Positions 53,153 through 61,533 of a stretch of 64,000 nt of DNA are shown in pieces. The position numbers and the translations under genes are program-made. The notes beneath the pieces are model-generated. The model ran no database searches, had not been told where the DNA came from, and worked only from the letters and a program-made list of their open reading frames with translations. The stretch comes from Hymenobacter algoricola (GTDB taxonomy: Bacteria; Bacteroidota; Bacteroidia; Cytophagales; Hymenobacteraceae): assembly GCF_039539525.1 (NCBI RefSeq), contig NZ_BAABDH010000035.1:1-64000 (forward strand), in the 5' to 3' direction. Positions within the stretch are counted from its first letter, which is position 1, and each line of letters opens with the position of its first letter.

Positions 53153-54439
53153 CTAGACCTGCTCAACGGAGAGCAGCGGCTCGGGGTGGGCGTCCGCAAC
53201 CTCCTGCTGCCGGGTGTGCTGGTGTTTGAAGAAGATGATGAACAGCACCGCAATGCCCAGCGAGTACAGCGCAAACGTAAGCCAGATGCTGGGCCATTCT
53301 TTGGTGCCATCGGCCAGGGTAAAGTATTTCTCGATGATGATGCCGCTCAGCGAGCTGCCCAGCACGGCGCCGAAGCCGTTGGTCATCATCATAAACAGGC
53401 CTTGGGCGCTGGCCCGGATGCTGGAGTCGGTCTGGGTTTCGACGAACAGCGAGCCGGAGATGTTGAAGAAGTCGAAGGCCATGCCGTACACAATGCAGGA
53501 GAGGATAATCATCCACAGGCCGCTGCCAGGGTTGCCGTAGGCAAACAGGCCAAAGCGCAGCACCCAGGCAATCATGCTGAAAAACATAACCTGCTTGATG
53601 CCGAAGCGCCGCAGGAAAAACGGAATAGCCAGGATAAACAGCGTCTCCGAAATCTGGGAAATGGACATGATGATGGCCGGGTACCGGACGGCCAGCGTGC
53701 CCTGGTAGGCCGGGTTCTTGTCGAAATCGTGCAGGAAGGTGTCGCCGTAGGCATTGGTAAGCTGCAGGGCCGCGCCCAGCAAGAGGGCGAAGACAAAGAA
53801 GGTGGCCATCTTGGTGTCGCGCAGCAGGGCAAACGACTTTAGGCCCAGCGCGTCGATAAGGGAGCGGGTCGGGGCATTCCTGGAGGGCGGCGGGCAGGCG
53901 GGCAGGGTAAAGGAGTAGAAGCCCAGCAGGATGGCGGCCGCGGCAGCCACGTAAAACTGGCTCGACGACTTTTCGATACCCAGCAGGCTCACCGTCCACA
54001 TGGCCACGATAAAGCCGATGGTGCCCCACACCCGGATGGGCGGGTAGTCCTTGACCACGTCGCCGCCCTTGGCTTTGAGCACAGAGTAGGAAACGGCAAT
54101 GGAAAGGGCCAGCGTGGGCATGTAGAACATCATGTTCAGCAGCATCACCCAGAACATGCTGGTTGGGTTATCCACCATCGGAATGGTAAAGAGCACGATG
54201 CCGCCCAGGATGTGCAGAACGCCGAAAAGCTTCTCGGCATTCACCCACTTATCGGCAATGATGCCCATGAGGGAGGGCATAAAGATGGCTGCAATACCCA
54301 TGGTGGAGAAAATGGCGCCAAACTGCGCCCCCGACCATTGCTTAGTTTGAAACCAGTAAGCGCCAATAGTTATCAGCCAGGAGCCCCAGATAAAAAACTG
54401 TAGGAAGCTCAGTACAATCAGGCGCAGCTTGGTACTCAT
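53153..54439 (-). CDS. Nucleoside:H+ symporter, NupG-like MFS transporter
   Basis: 428 residues from the ATG at 54439 (MSTKLRLIVLSFLQFFIWGSWLITIG), which starts exactly at the first transmembrane helix, as in NupG/XapB. About twelve hydrophobic segments are seen. Family segments include MGIAAIFMPSLMGIIADKW, PPIRVWGTIGFI and FDFFNISGSLFVE. It probably imports nucleosides with protons. It is divergent from the small operon to the right and downstream of no other gene. Confidence 0.88.
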   Translation of the reverse strand: MSTKLRLIVLSFLQFFIWGSWLITIGAYWFQTKQWSGAQFGAIFSTMGIAAIFMPSLMGIIADKWVNAEKLFGVLHILGGIVLFTIPMVDNPTSMFWVMLLNMMFYMPTLALSIAVSYSVLKAKGGDVVKDYPPIRVWGTIGFIVAMWTVSLLGIEKSSSQFYVAAAAAILLGFYSFTLPACPPPSRNAPTRSLIDALGLKSFALLRDTKMATFFVFALLLGAALQLTNAYGDTFLHDFDKNPAYQGTLAVRYPAIIMSISQISETLFILAIPFFLRRFGIKQVMFFSMIAWVLRFGLFAYGNPGSGLWMIILSCIVYGMAFDFFNISGSLFVETQTDSSIRASAQGLFMMMTNGFGAVLGSSLSGIIIEKYFTLADGTKEWPSIWLTFALYSLGIAVLFIIFFKHQHTRQQEVADAHPEPLLSVEQV

Positions 54440-54746
54440 GCAGGGGCAGGTTAGAAGAGTAAGGGGTGGGAATGGGAAACCCGGCTTGGGGAAGGCAGCG
54501 GATTTCCGTGGGCAGGCAGGAAGGCGAAACGGTGAAAGGAAGCAGGAGCCTGGCGCGGGTAAAAAGCAGCACGCCGGCAAAGAGCAGCCAAAAAGCGGAG
54601 ACAAGGAAAACAAAACGCCCGGTGAGGAAAAGCCGGAACGTCAAAGATAGCTAAAATCAGAAATGGCCCTAAACGCTTTTTGCAGGCCCGGCCGGGGAGC
54701 TGAAATAAAGTTTGGAGCGTAGTGTAGTTTATATTGTAAACTGGTT
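54440..54746. other. Divergent intergenic region
   Basis: About 300 bases between the transporter and the small membrane-protein operon. Long A/G-rich stretches are open in several frames but lack starts and family resemblance. The right end holds the -7 box listed separately. Confidence 0.5.
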
Positions 54747-54754
54747 TATATTTG
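54747..54754 (+). promoter_or_regulatory. Bacteroidota -7 box before the small operon
   Basis: TATATTTG matches TAnnTTTG exactly. It lies 30 bases before the ATG at 54785, in a local AT-rich stretch. Confidence 0.6.
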
Positions 54755-54784
54755 CATCATACTTCGGAACAAACTGGTTTTGCC

Positions 54785-55099
54785 ATGCTGACTGCCCGCT
54801 TTTCCCTGCCCCGCTTTTCCGTTCAGCGCCCGGTCTACCCGGGGCGGCTCATCCTGGCGGCTTTGCTGCCGCTCAGCGCGGGGCTGCTGGTGTGGCTGGT
54901 GGCCTGCCCGTCGTACGGCCTGGTCCTGGGCGTTGGTGGCCTGGCCCTGCTGGTAAGCTGGTGGGCCGCCGGGGCATCCGACCTGCCGTCGGCAAAGGCG
55001 AAATGCTCTGCCGGCCGGCCGCCGGCCGCCGGCGCCCCGGAACCGCTGCGGGTCAATCCTTTCTTTGACTTTCTGCTCGACGCGCCAAAGGCCGGCTAG
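54785..55099 (+). CDS. Small membrane protein of unknown function
   Basis: 104 residues from the ATG at 54785. Two hydrophobic helices (about 21-37 and 42-60) are followed by a polar tail ending NPFFDFLLDAPKAG. No family is recognised. It is the first gene of a three-gene run with the membrane protein and the winged-helix regulator that follow, 73 bases before the next start. Confidence 0.65.
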   Translation: MLTARFSLPRFSVQRPVYPGRLILAALLPLSAGLLVWLVACPSYGLVLGVGGLALLVSWWAAGASDLPSAKAKCSAGRPPAAGAPEPLRVNPFFDFLLDAPKAG

Positions 55100-55172
55100 C
55101 GGCGGCCCTGCTGTTCACCCCCAGGTCCGCACGGTGCGGGCTGTTTCACTTTCTTTTTTCTGTCAGCACCCC

Positions 55173-55763
55173 ATGGAAACCACTGAAAAACCGCTTACCG
55201 GTCCCGAAAGCCTGCACCTGATTCAGCAGATGATTCAGGCCGCCAAGCAGGACCTGAGCGACAACTCGTTCGACTTTCTGTTCTGGGGCTGGCTGGTGCT
55301 GGCCGCCAGTCTGGCGCATTACGTGCTGCTGCTCACGGGCTTCGATAAGCCCTGGCTGCCCTGGGCGCTGATGCCGCTGGGCGGAATCGTATCGGGCATT
55401 TACCACTACCGGCAGGAAAAGCGCCGCACGGCCCGCACCCCGCTCAGCGACTTCATGGGCTTTCTGTGGATTGGGTTCAGCGTGCTGCTGATCATGGTGC
55501 TCGGTATCGGCATGCACTACGGCTGGCAGCAGGTCTACCCGCTGCTGATTGCGCTGTATGGCCTGGGCACGTTTGTGAGCGGCGGGGCGCTGCGGTTCCG
55601 GCCTTTGGTGTATGGCGGGGCCGCGTGCTGGCTGCTGGCCACGGCGGCGTTCATGGTGCCGTTTCCGACGCAGCTCCTGCTGGTGGCCGCCGCCGTGCTG
55701 GTCAGCTATATCATTCCCGGGCATCTGCTCAAAGCTCGCTTCCGCCATGGCCGCGCCGTTTGA
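55173..55763 (+). CDS. Multi-helix membrane protein of unknown function
   Basis: 196 residues from the ATG at 55173. A soluble N-terminus (GPESLHLIQQMIQAAKQDLSDNSFDFLFWGWLV) is followed by about five transmembrane helices. The opening, with its conserved I..MI..A......SF.FL.WGW, is frequent in Bacteroidota membrane proteins paired with small regulators. Its 3' end overlaps the regulator gene by 17 bases, so the two are translationally coupled. The regulator may control this membrane protein. Confidence 0.75.
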   Translation: METTEKPLTGPESLHLIQQMIQAAKQDLSDNSFDFLFWGWLVLAASLAHYVLLLTGFDKPWLPWALMPLGGIVSGIYHYRQEKRRTARTPLSDFMGFLWIGFSVLLIMVLGIGMHYGWQQVYPLLIALYGLGTFVSGGALRFRPLVYGGAACWLLATAAFMVPFPTQLLLVAAAVLVSYIIPGHLLKARFRHGRAV

Positions 55764-56061
55764 GGAACTCGATCCGCTGCTGCACTCCCAGCTACGGCTG
55801 GCGGTGATGTCGCTGCTGCTGAGCGTGCGCGAGGCCGAGTTTACGTTTCTGAAGGAGAAAACCGGCGCCACCGCCGGCAACCTCAGCGTGCAGCTCGGCA
55901 AGCTAAAGGAAGCCGGCTACCTGACGCTAACCCGCGAGATGAACGGCAGCTACCCCCTGACCCGCTGCGCCATCACCCCGCAGGGCATCAGCGCTTTCGA
56001 GGCCTACGTGCAGGCCCTGCAGCGCTACCTGCAGCCCCCGACTACCGGCGTGGCCCAGTAA
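55747..56061 (+). CDS. Winged-helix transcriptional regulator
   Basis: 104 residues from the ATG at 55747. The single winged helix-turn-helix domain has LDPLLHSQLRLAVMSLLLSVREAEFTFLKEKTGATAGNLSVQLGKLKEAGYLTLTRE, the HTH typical of the ArsR/MarR-like 'transcriptional regulator' family that pairs with membrane proteins. No metal-binding cysteines are visible. It overlaps the preceding gene and ends before a strong terminator, so it closes the operon and may autoregulate it. Confidence 0.85.
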   Translation: MAAPFEELDPLLHSQLRLAVMSLLLSVREAEFTFLKEKTGATAGNLSVQLGKLKEAGYLTLTREMNGSYPLTRCAITPQGISAFEAYVQALQRYLQPPTTGVAQ

Positions 56062-56085
56062 GCCGCCATAGCCCCACGGAATAGC

Positions 56086-56119
56086 AAAAAGCCCGCCCCA
56101 TTGCTGGGACGGGCTTTTT
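56086..56119. terminator. Terminator shared by the regulator and superoxide dismutase genes
   Basis: AAAAAGCCCGCCCC and GGACGGGCTTTTT pair with one mismatch; A and T runs are present on both sides. The genes on either side converge on it. Confidence 0.88.
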
Positions 56120-56135
56120 CTGGTCAGGATCCAGG

Positions 56136-56744
<609 letters not shown>

Positions 56745-56855
56745 AAGCAGGGTTTTGGGGGTGAAGGGAAAGAAAAGCAGGTGCGGAATCAGGTTATAAC
56801 CGGCAGAAAGCCCGCATGGTTGCACCCGATCCGCCGGGCAGCGCCCAAAAGTAGA

Positions 56856-57302
56856 TTATTTCCGCTTTTGGGTGAAGAATTGCTGCATCAGCGCGGCGCA
56901 CTCCTCCGCCAGGATGCCGGTGGCCAGCTCCGTGCGAGGGTGCAAAAGGTTGCCGTAGCGTCGGAAACCGCGTTTTTCCTCCGCCGCCCCGTACACCACC
57001 CGTTTCACCTGGGCCCAGAAACTGGCGCCCGCGCACATCACGCAGGGCTCCACGGTCACGTAGAGGGTGCAGTCGGCGAGGTACTTGTTGCCCACAAAAT
57101 TGGCGGCCGCCGTCAGCGCCAGCATTTCGGCGTGGGCCGTCACGTCGCGCAGCTTCTCGGTCTGGTTGTAGGCCCGGGCAATGATCTGCTTGTCCATGAC
57201 CACCACCGCCCCAATCGGAATTTCATCCTCCGCCAGTGCGTAGCGCGCCTGCTTCAGGGCCTGCTGCATGTACTGCTCGTCGGAATACAGGGAAAGAGTC
57301 AT
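56856..57302 (-). CDS. tadA: Nucleoside/tRNA adenosine deaminase (TadA-like)
   Basis: 148 residues. The zinc-deaminase motifs are HAEMLAL (His and catalytic Glu) and VEPCVMCAGA (two Cys). PIGAVVV near the N-terminus and the final LAEECAALMQQFF match TadA, which makes inosine at tRNA position 34; a guanine or other nucleoside deaminase is the alternative. A 15-bp tandem repeat begins 4 bases upstream of the ATG. Confidence 0.88.
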   Translation of the reverse strand: MTLSLYSDEQYMQQALKQARYALAEDEIPIGAVVVMDKQIIARAYNQTEKLRDVTAHAEMLALTAAANFVGNKYLADCTLYVTVEPCVMCAGASFWAQVKRVVYGAAEEKRGFRRYGNLLHPRTELATGILAEECAALMQQFFTQKRK

Positions 57303-57306
57303 TTTT

Positions 57307-57396
57307 GGGGTCTTGGTTATTGGGGTCTTGGTTATTGGGGTCTTGGTTATTGGAGTCTTGGTTATTGGGGTCTTGGTTATTGGGGTCTTGGTTATT
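57307..57396. repeat. 15-bp minisatellite upstream of tadA
   Basis: Six copies of GGGGTCTTGGTTATT lie head to tail from 57307 to 57396; the fourth has one A for G, and a degenerate seventh follows. The array ends only 4 bases from the tadA start, so it forms the leader or promoter region of that gene. Copy number may vary by slippage. Confidence 0.92.
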
Positions 57397-57451
57397 GGAG
57401 CCCTAGTTTTAGAGTCTTAGATACCAGAACGACATCCAAGCCCCCAAGTCC

Positions 57452-58015
57452 CTACTTCAGCACAATGCTTTTCATCACGGCCTGGGCGGTGGGCTGCCAC
57501 TGGGCCTGCTCGTCGGCGGGCGCGTCGAAGGTGAAGACGAACAGCTGGTCGCCCTGAATGGCGTACTGCACCAGCTGGTACTTGCGGATGGGCGCCAGGT
57601 TGCTGCCGCGGCGCGTGTCGTTCACGGTCGACACAAACTCCAGCATTACGAAGTCGCGTTTGTTGACGGTGCGGATGTCCTCGGCCAGAAACTGCACTTT
57701 GGAGTACATGTTCTGAATGCTGGCCTTGTATATTTTCAGCAGCAGGGCGTAGTCCCGGTCGTTGAAGGTAGTCGGCTTCTGGGCCACGCTGAAATCGATC
57801 CGGCCGCTGGGGTCGGTGTACACCGCCAGCGGGCGGCGGGCGGCGGGGTACTTGACGGCAATGCCGTCGTCGGGCAGCGACATAAAGCCCTGGGGCACGC
57901 CCACGGACAAGGTTTTGGTAATGGCCGTCTTGGTGAGCCTGGGGCCGACGAAGGACGCCAGCGTGAGCAGCAACAGCAGGGCGGCGAGGCGAAAAAGCAG
58001 GGAGTTGGTTTTCAT
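57452..58015 (-). CDS. Secreted protein of unknown function
   Basis: 187 residues from the ATG at 58015, which begins with a signal peptide or N-terminal anchor (LLFRLAALLLLLTLASFVG). The mature part is a compact alpha/beta domain with FMSLPDDGIAVKYPAARRPLAVYTD and a C-terminal QPTAQAVMKSIVLK, reminiscent of the PsbP/DcrB-like fold of small periplasmic proteins. That resemblance is by layout only. Its neighbours give no functional hint. Confidence 0.72.
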   Translation of the reverse strand: MKTNSLLFRLAALLLLLTLASFVGPRLTKTAITKTLSVGVPQGFMSLPDDGIAVKYPAARRPLAVYTDPSGRIDFSVAQKPTTFNDRDYALLLKIYKASIQNMYSKVQFLAEDIRTVNKRDFVMLEFVSTVNDTRRGSNLAPIRKYQLVQYAIQGDQLFVFTFDAPADEQAQWQPTAQAVMKSIVLK

Positions 58016-58095
58016 ATTGCGGCGGCAAGGTACTACTAGACTCAGAACGGGACGGGCGGCCGGTCCGGGCAAACCGGCCGCGCCCCAAACAAAAA

Positions 58096-58122
58096 CCTCC
58101 GAAACCGGGCGGGTTTCGGAGG
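58096..58122. terminator. Terminator before the 187-residue gene
   Basis: CCTCCGAAACC (58096-58106) and GGTTTCGGAGG (58112-58122) form a perfect 11-bp stem. No T run follows on the minus strand except a short TTTTTG. It lies after the stop of the gene ending at 58143. Confidence 0.65.
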
Positions 58123-58142
58123 CGGAAAGCGGGTGAGCGGGG

Positions 58143-58607
58143 TTAGCTGCGCTTTACCGACTTGGAAGGATACTTAATGCGGACTTTCTTCCAGTACACG
58201 TAGTTGCCGGTTTTGGCCTCTACCAGGTAGGTGCCGGCCGGAATGCGGCCCAGGTCCACGGGCTGGCCGGTGTTGTTGGCCGGGTCCAGCGTGGTGCTGT
58301 AGATAGACTTGTTCTTGTAGTCAGTCATGACCAGCGTGCCGGGCTTGGTAAACTGCTGGGTGAAGCTCAGAAAGATCGTGCCCGAGTTCGGGTCCGGAAA
58401 TACGTCGATGCCCGACAGGGTTTCCACCCGCTTGATGGGGCCATTGAGGGTAACGGGCTCGGCGTTGGTGTTGGCCTTGGTTTTTACCATGGTGCCCGTC
58501 TGCTCCGACTTCGTCTTGGTTTTAACCTTGGTAGGGCTGGTTTGGGCCTGGGCGGCGGAGAAGGTAAACAGGGCAGCGGCGGCAGCCAGCAGAGCGGTAC
58601 GTTTCAT
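58143..58607 (-). CDS. Secreted protein with T9SS-like C-terminal domain
   Basis: 154 residues. A signal peptide (ending SAAQAQ, about residue 22) is followed by a Lys/Thr-rich segment (KVKTKTKSEQTGTMVKTKA) and a beta-sandwich like a T9SS sorting domain (IDVFPDPNSGTIFLSF..., IPAGTYLVEAKTGNYVYWKKVRI). The chain continues for about ten basic residues past the usual end of such domains, so PorU-dependent sorting is not certain. It may be a small surface protein that is mostly the sorting domain. Confidence 0.75.
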   Translation of the reverse strand: MKRTALLAAAAALFTFSAAQAQTSPTKVKTKTKSEQTGTMVKTKANTNAEPVTLNGPIKRVETLSGIDVFPDPNSGTIFLSFTQQFTKPGTLVMTDYKNKSIYSTTLDPANNTGQPVDLGRIPAGTYLVEAKTGNYVYWKKVRIKYPSKSVKRS

Positions 58608-58655
58608 GTCAGGGAAGGTGAGGGAAGGCGGATAGTTCGGGGTCGGGAAGGCGTA

Positions 58656-58942
58656 TTACATACTCCGTACCAAAAAACCGGGGCCCGGGTTGCCGCCGCC
58701 GTGGTAGCCCGGGCCTGGCCGCCGCTACTGCCTGCCGGGTAGCCTGCACCAGGACCTGAAGGACCCTTCATTTGACCATGTTGGTCATTCATACCACCGA
58801 AACGGACGCTCATTTGACCAAAACAGTCGTTCGTTTGACCAAAACGGTCTTCGTTACCGCTGTTTCGGGGGTAGCTACGACCAAATCAGTCATGGCGAAG
58901 ATCAAAACAGCCTTAGCTAAGCGTATTTCGGTCTTCGGAAGG
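58656..58942 (-). pseudogene. Decayed heptad-repeat (FGQ.NDR) glycine-rich protein gene
   Basis: DNA from 58771 to about 58938 is a diverged tandem repeat with an exact 21-base period (units at 58771, 58813, 58834, 58876 and 58897 are clearest). On the minus strand the units read as heptads such as FGQTNDC, FGQMSVR, FGGMNDQ and HGQMKGP. They run into a Gly/Pro-rich tail (GPSGPGAGYPAGSSGG), which resumes after a one-base shift as PGPGYHGGGNPGPG and ends at a stop (58656-58658). In-frame stops at 58886-58888 and 58913-58915 and the frameshift show decay. No intact start remains. Confidence 0.5.
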
Positions 58943-58997
58943 TTCGGGGCAGGGGCAAAACCACGTTTTGCGGCCTTTCCGACTTGTTTTTCTTGCC

Positions 58998-59005
58998 TAC
59001 CTTCG
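58998..59005 (+). promoter_or_regulatory. Possible -7 box before aspS
   Basis: TACCTTCG has one mismatch to TAnnTTTG and lies 30 bases before the aspS ATG. No clear -33 TTG at the right distance. Confidence 0.4.
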
Positions 59006-59035
59006 CCGTAGTTACCGAACTCAGTGCTCTTTACC

Positions 59036-60802
59036 ATGCTCAGAACGCACACCTGCGGCGAACTTCGCCCCGAACATATTGGCCAGACCGTCACGCTCAC
59101 CGGCTGGGTGCAGCGCACCCGCGACGCGGGCGGCATCTCCTGGATTGTGCTGCGCGACCGGTACGGCCTCACCCAGCTGGCCCTCGAAGAAGGCGTGGAA
59201 AGTGCCGAAGTGCGCGAGCAGGCCCGCCATCTGGGCCGCGAGTACGTCATCAGCGTGACGGGCACCGTAGCCGAGCGCTACTCCAAAAACGACAAGATGC
59301 CCACCGGCGACATCGAAATCCGGGTGGCGAAGCTCGACGTGCTGAACCCGGCCAAGCTGCCGCCCTTCCTGATCGAGGACGAAACCGACGGCGGCGACGA
59401 CCTGCGCATGAAGTACCGCTACCTGGATTTGCGCCGCAACCCGGTGCGCCAGAACCTGATGCTGCGCCACAAAATGGCCCAGGCCGTGCGCCGCTTCCTC
59501 GACGGCCAGGAGTTCATTGAGGTCGAAACGCCGGTGCTGATCAAAAGCACGCCCGAAGGCGCCCGCGACTTCGTGGTGCCCTCACGCATGAACCCCGGCG
59601 AGTTTTACGCCCTGCCCCAGTCGCCCCAGACCTTCAAGCAGCTGCTGATGGTGTCGGGCTTCGACCGCTACTTCCAGATCGTGAAGTGCTTCCGCGACGA
59701 AGACCTGCGCGCCGACCGCCAGCCCGAGTTCACCCAGATCGACTGCGAAATGGCCTTCGTGGAGCAGGAAGACATCCTGAACATGTTTGAGGGCCTGGTG
59801 CAATACCTGTTCCGGGAAGTGAAGGACGTGGAAATCGGGACGCTGCCCCGCATGACCTACGCCGACGCCATGCGGCGGTACGGCAACGACAAGCCCGACA
59901 CGCGCTTCGAAATGAAGTTCGTGGAGCTCAATGACGTGGTGAAAGGCCAGGGCTTCCCGGTGTTCGACAGCGCCGAGCTGGTAGTGGGCATCAACGCCAT
60001 TACCTGCGCCGCCTACACCCGCAAGCAGCTCGACGAGCTGACCGACTTCGTGAAAAAGCCCCAGGTGGGGGCTACCGGCCTGGTCTACGCCCGGGTAGAA
60101 GCCGACGGCAACGTGAAGTCGTCGGTCGACAAGTTCTACTCCCAGGAGGAGCTGCAGAAGTGGAGCGCGGCGCTGGGCGCCAACCCCGGCGACCTGCTGC
60201 TGCTGCTGGCCGGCCCGGCCGACAAAACCCGCAAGGCCCTGAGCGAGCTGCGCCTGGAAATGGGCCAACGCCTTGGTCTGCGCGATAAAAACGCCTTTTC
60301 CCCGCTGTGGGTGGTGGATTTTCCGCTGCTCGAATACCTGGAGGAGGAAGGCCGCTACTTTGCCATGCACCACCCGTTCACCTCGCCCAAGCCCGAGGAC
60401 ATGGCCCTGCTCGACAACCCCGCCACCATCGGGCAGGTGCGCGCCAACGCCTACGACATGGTGATAAACGGCGTGGAGGTGGGCGGCGGCTCCATCCGCA
60501 TCCACGACCGGGCCGTGCAGGCCCGCATGTTCAGCCTGCTGGGCTTCAGTGATGAGGAAGCCAAGGCCCAGTTCGGCTTCCTGCTCGACGCCTTCGAGTA
60601 CGGCGCCCCGCCCCACGGCGGCCTGGCCTTCGGCTTCGACCGGCTCTGCAGCCTCTTCGGCGGCGCCGACTCCATCCGCGACTTCATTGCCTTCCCCAAA
60701 AACAACTCCGGCCGCGACGTCATGATCGACTCGCCCTCGGTGATTTCCGGCGCTCAGCTCAAGGAACTGAGCATCGAAACGAAGGTGGTGGAGAAGAAGT
60801 AG
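59036..60802 (+). CDS. aspS: Aspartyl-tRNA synthetase
   Basis: 588 residues from the ATG at 59036, the usual bacterial length. The N-terminal OB anticodon domain (MLRTHTCGELRPEHIGQTVTLTGWVQ) is followed by the class II core: motif 2 FRDEDLRADRQPEFTQID and motif 3 GLAFGFDRL, with the bacterial GAD insertion between. It charges tRNA-Asp. A GTG 12 bases upstream is a poorer start. A perfect inverted repeat begins 7 bases after the stop. Confidence 0.97.
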   Translation: MLRTHTCGELRPEHIGQTVTLTGWVQRTRDAGGISWIVLRDRYGLTQLALEEGVESAEVREQARHLGREYVISVTGTVAERYSKNDKMPTGDIEIRVAKLDVLNPAKLPPFLIEDETDGGDDLRMKYRYLDLRRNPVRQNLMLRHKMAQAVRRFLDGQEFIEVETPVLIKSTPEGARDFVVPSRMNPGEFYALPQSPQTFKQLLMVSGFDRYFQIVKCFRDEDLRADRQPEFTQIDCEMAFVEQEDILNMFEGLVQYLFREVKDVEIGTLPRMTYADAMRRYGNDKPDTRFEMKFVELNDVVKGQGFPVFDSAELVVGINAITCAAYTRKQLDELTDFVKKPQVGATGLVYARVEADGNVKSSVDKFYSQEELQKWSAALGANPGDLLLLLAGPADKTRKALSELRLEMGQRLGLRDKNAFSPLWVVDFPLLEYLEEEGRYFAMHHPFTSPKPEDMALLDNPATIGQVRANAYDMVINGVEVGGGSIRIHDRAVQARMFSLLGFSDEEAKAQFGFLLDAFEYGAPPHGGLAFGFDRLCSLFGGADSIRDFIAFPKNNSGRDVMIDSPSVISGAQLKELSIETKVVEKK

Positions 60803-60808
60803 ATTGGC

Positions 60809-60900
60809 TGTAACGCGAAGTTCCACTTCGCGAAGCATCAGAACGACAACGTGGACACGATTTCGTTCTGATGCTTCGCGAAGTGGAACTTCGCGTTACA
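60809..60900. repeat. Perfect 38-bp inverted repeat (REPIN-like) before the RAYT gene
   Basis: The left arm (60809-60846) and right arm (60863-60900) are exact reverse complements over 38 bases, separated by 16 bases. Each arm itself contains nested palindromes such as CGCGAAGTTCCACTTCGCG. The RAYT start codon follows 7 bases after the right arm. This is the arrangement of a REP-type sequence next to its transposase. Confidence 0.9.
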
Positions 60901-60907
60901 TTCAGGT

Positions 60908-61492
60908 ATGAACCCGCAGGACTACCGCCGCAATCTCCCTCACCTGCTGTCGCCGGGCGAAACAGTATTTGTTACGTTCCGATTAGCGGGCTCACTACCA
61001 GAAGCAGTAGTGGAGCAGCTGCGGGCAGAATTCAGCAGCGAAACAGCGAATGAAGAAGCTACCTACGTGCGGCAAAAGCGGTACTTCGGTAGGTTTGATG
61101 CGCTATTGGATGGCTCGGTCAGTGGTCCTACCTGGCTGCAACAGCCTATGATCGGGCGGCTGGTTGCCGACGCGCTCCACTTCTTCGATGGGCGGGCTTA
61201 TACCCTGATCTGCTATTGCATCATGCCCAATCATGTGCATCTGGTCGCTGTGCTGCTGGAGGCGGAAGTATCTATGATGCGGGCTCTGCAATCCGTGAAG
61301 GCCCACACGGCCCGGGAGGCAAACCGGCTGCTGGGGCGTACCGGGCAGTTCTGGCACCGGGAAAGCTACGACCATGTAGTGCGGAGTGCCTCCGAAATGC
61401 AAAATGTCATTGCCTACGCACTGGAAAACCCGGTGCGGGCCGGCCTGACAGATTCGTGGCAGCAGTGGCCCTGTTCTTACTGGGCTGGCTGA
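60908..61492 (+). CDS. REP-associated tyrosine transposase (RAYT, Y1/TnpA_REP-like)
   Basis: 194 residues. The HUH motif is MPNHVHLV (H109, H111) and the likely catalytic tyrosine is Y154 in HRESYDHVVR, the RAYT pattern. ENPVRAGL near the C-terminus is also typical. These single-strand transposases cut and mobilise REP palindromes. The gene is preceded by a perfect 38-bp inverted repeat and followed by a hairpin. All key residues are present, so it is probably active. Confidence 0.93.
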   Translation: MNPQDYRRNLPHLLSPGETVFVTFRLAGSLPEAVVEQLRAEFSSETANEEATYVRQKRYFGRFDALLDGSVSGPTWLQQPMIGRLVADALHFFDGRAYTLICYCIMPNHVHLVAVLLEAEVSMMRALQSVKAHTAREANRLLGRTGQFWHRESYDHVVRSASEMQNVIAYALENPVRAGLTDSWQQWPCSYWAG

Positions 61493-61493
61493 C

Positions 61494-61531
61494 GCAAAAG
61501 CGGCGACTGATGTACCAGGCGCCGCTTTTGC
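61494..61531. terminator. Bidirectional terminator after the RAYT gene
   Basis: GCAAAAGCGGCG (61494-61505) and CGCCGCTTTTGC (61520-61531) form a perfect 12-bp stem. It lies between the RAYT gene and the convergent unknown gene. Confidence 0.8.
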
Positions 61532-61533
61532 TT

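Noticed and set aside
57307..57560. GLGYW pentapeptide repeats on the plus strand as part of a protein
   Set aside because: This frame is antisense to tadA and the secreted protein gene; the repeats come from the 15-bp minisatellite.
58772..59011. Plus-strand open frame over the heptad repeats
   Set aside because: It reads Thr/Lys/Val repeats without a signal or family match; the minus-strand frame gives FGQ.NDR heptads flowing into a Gly-rich tail, a more protein-like reading.
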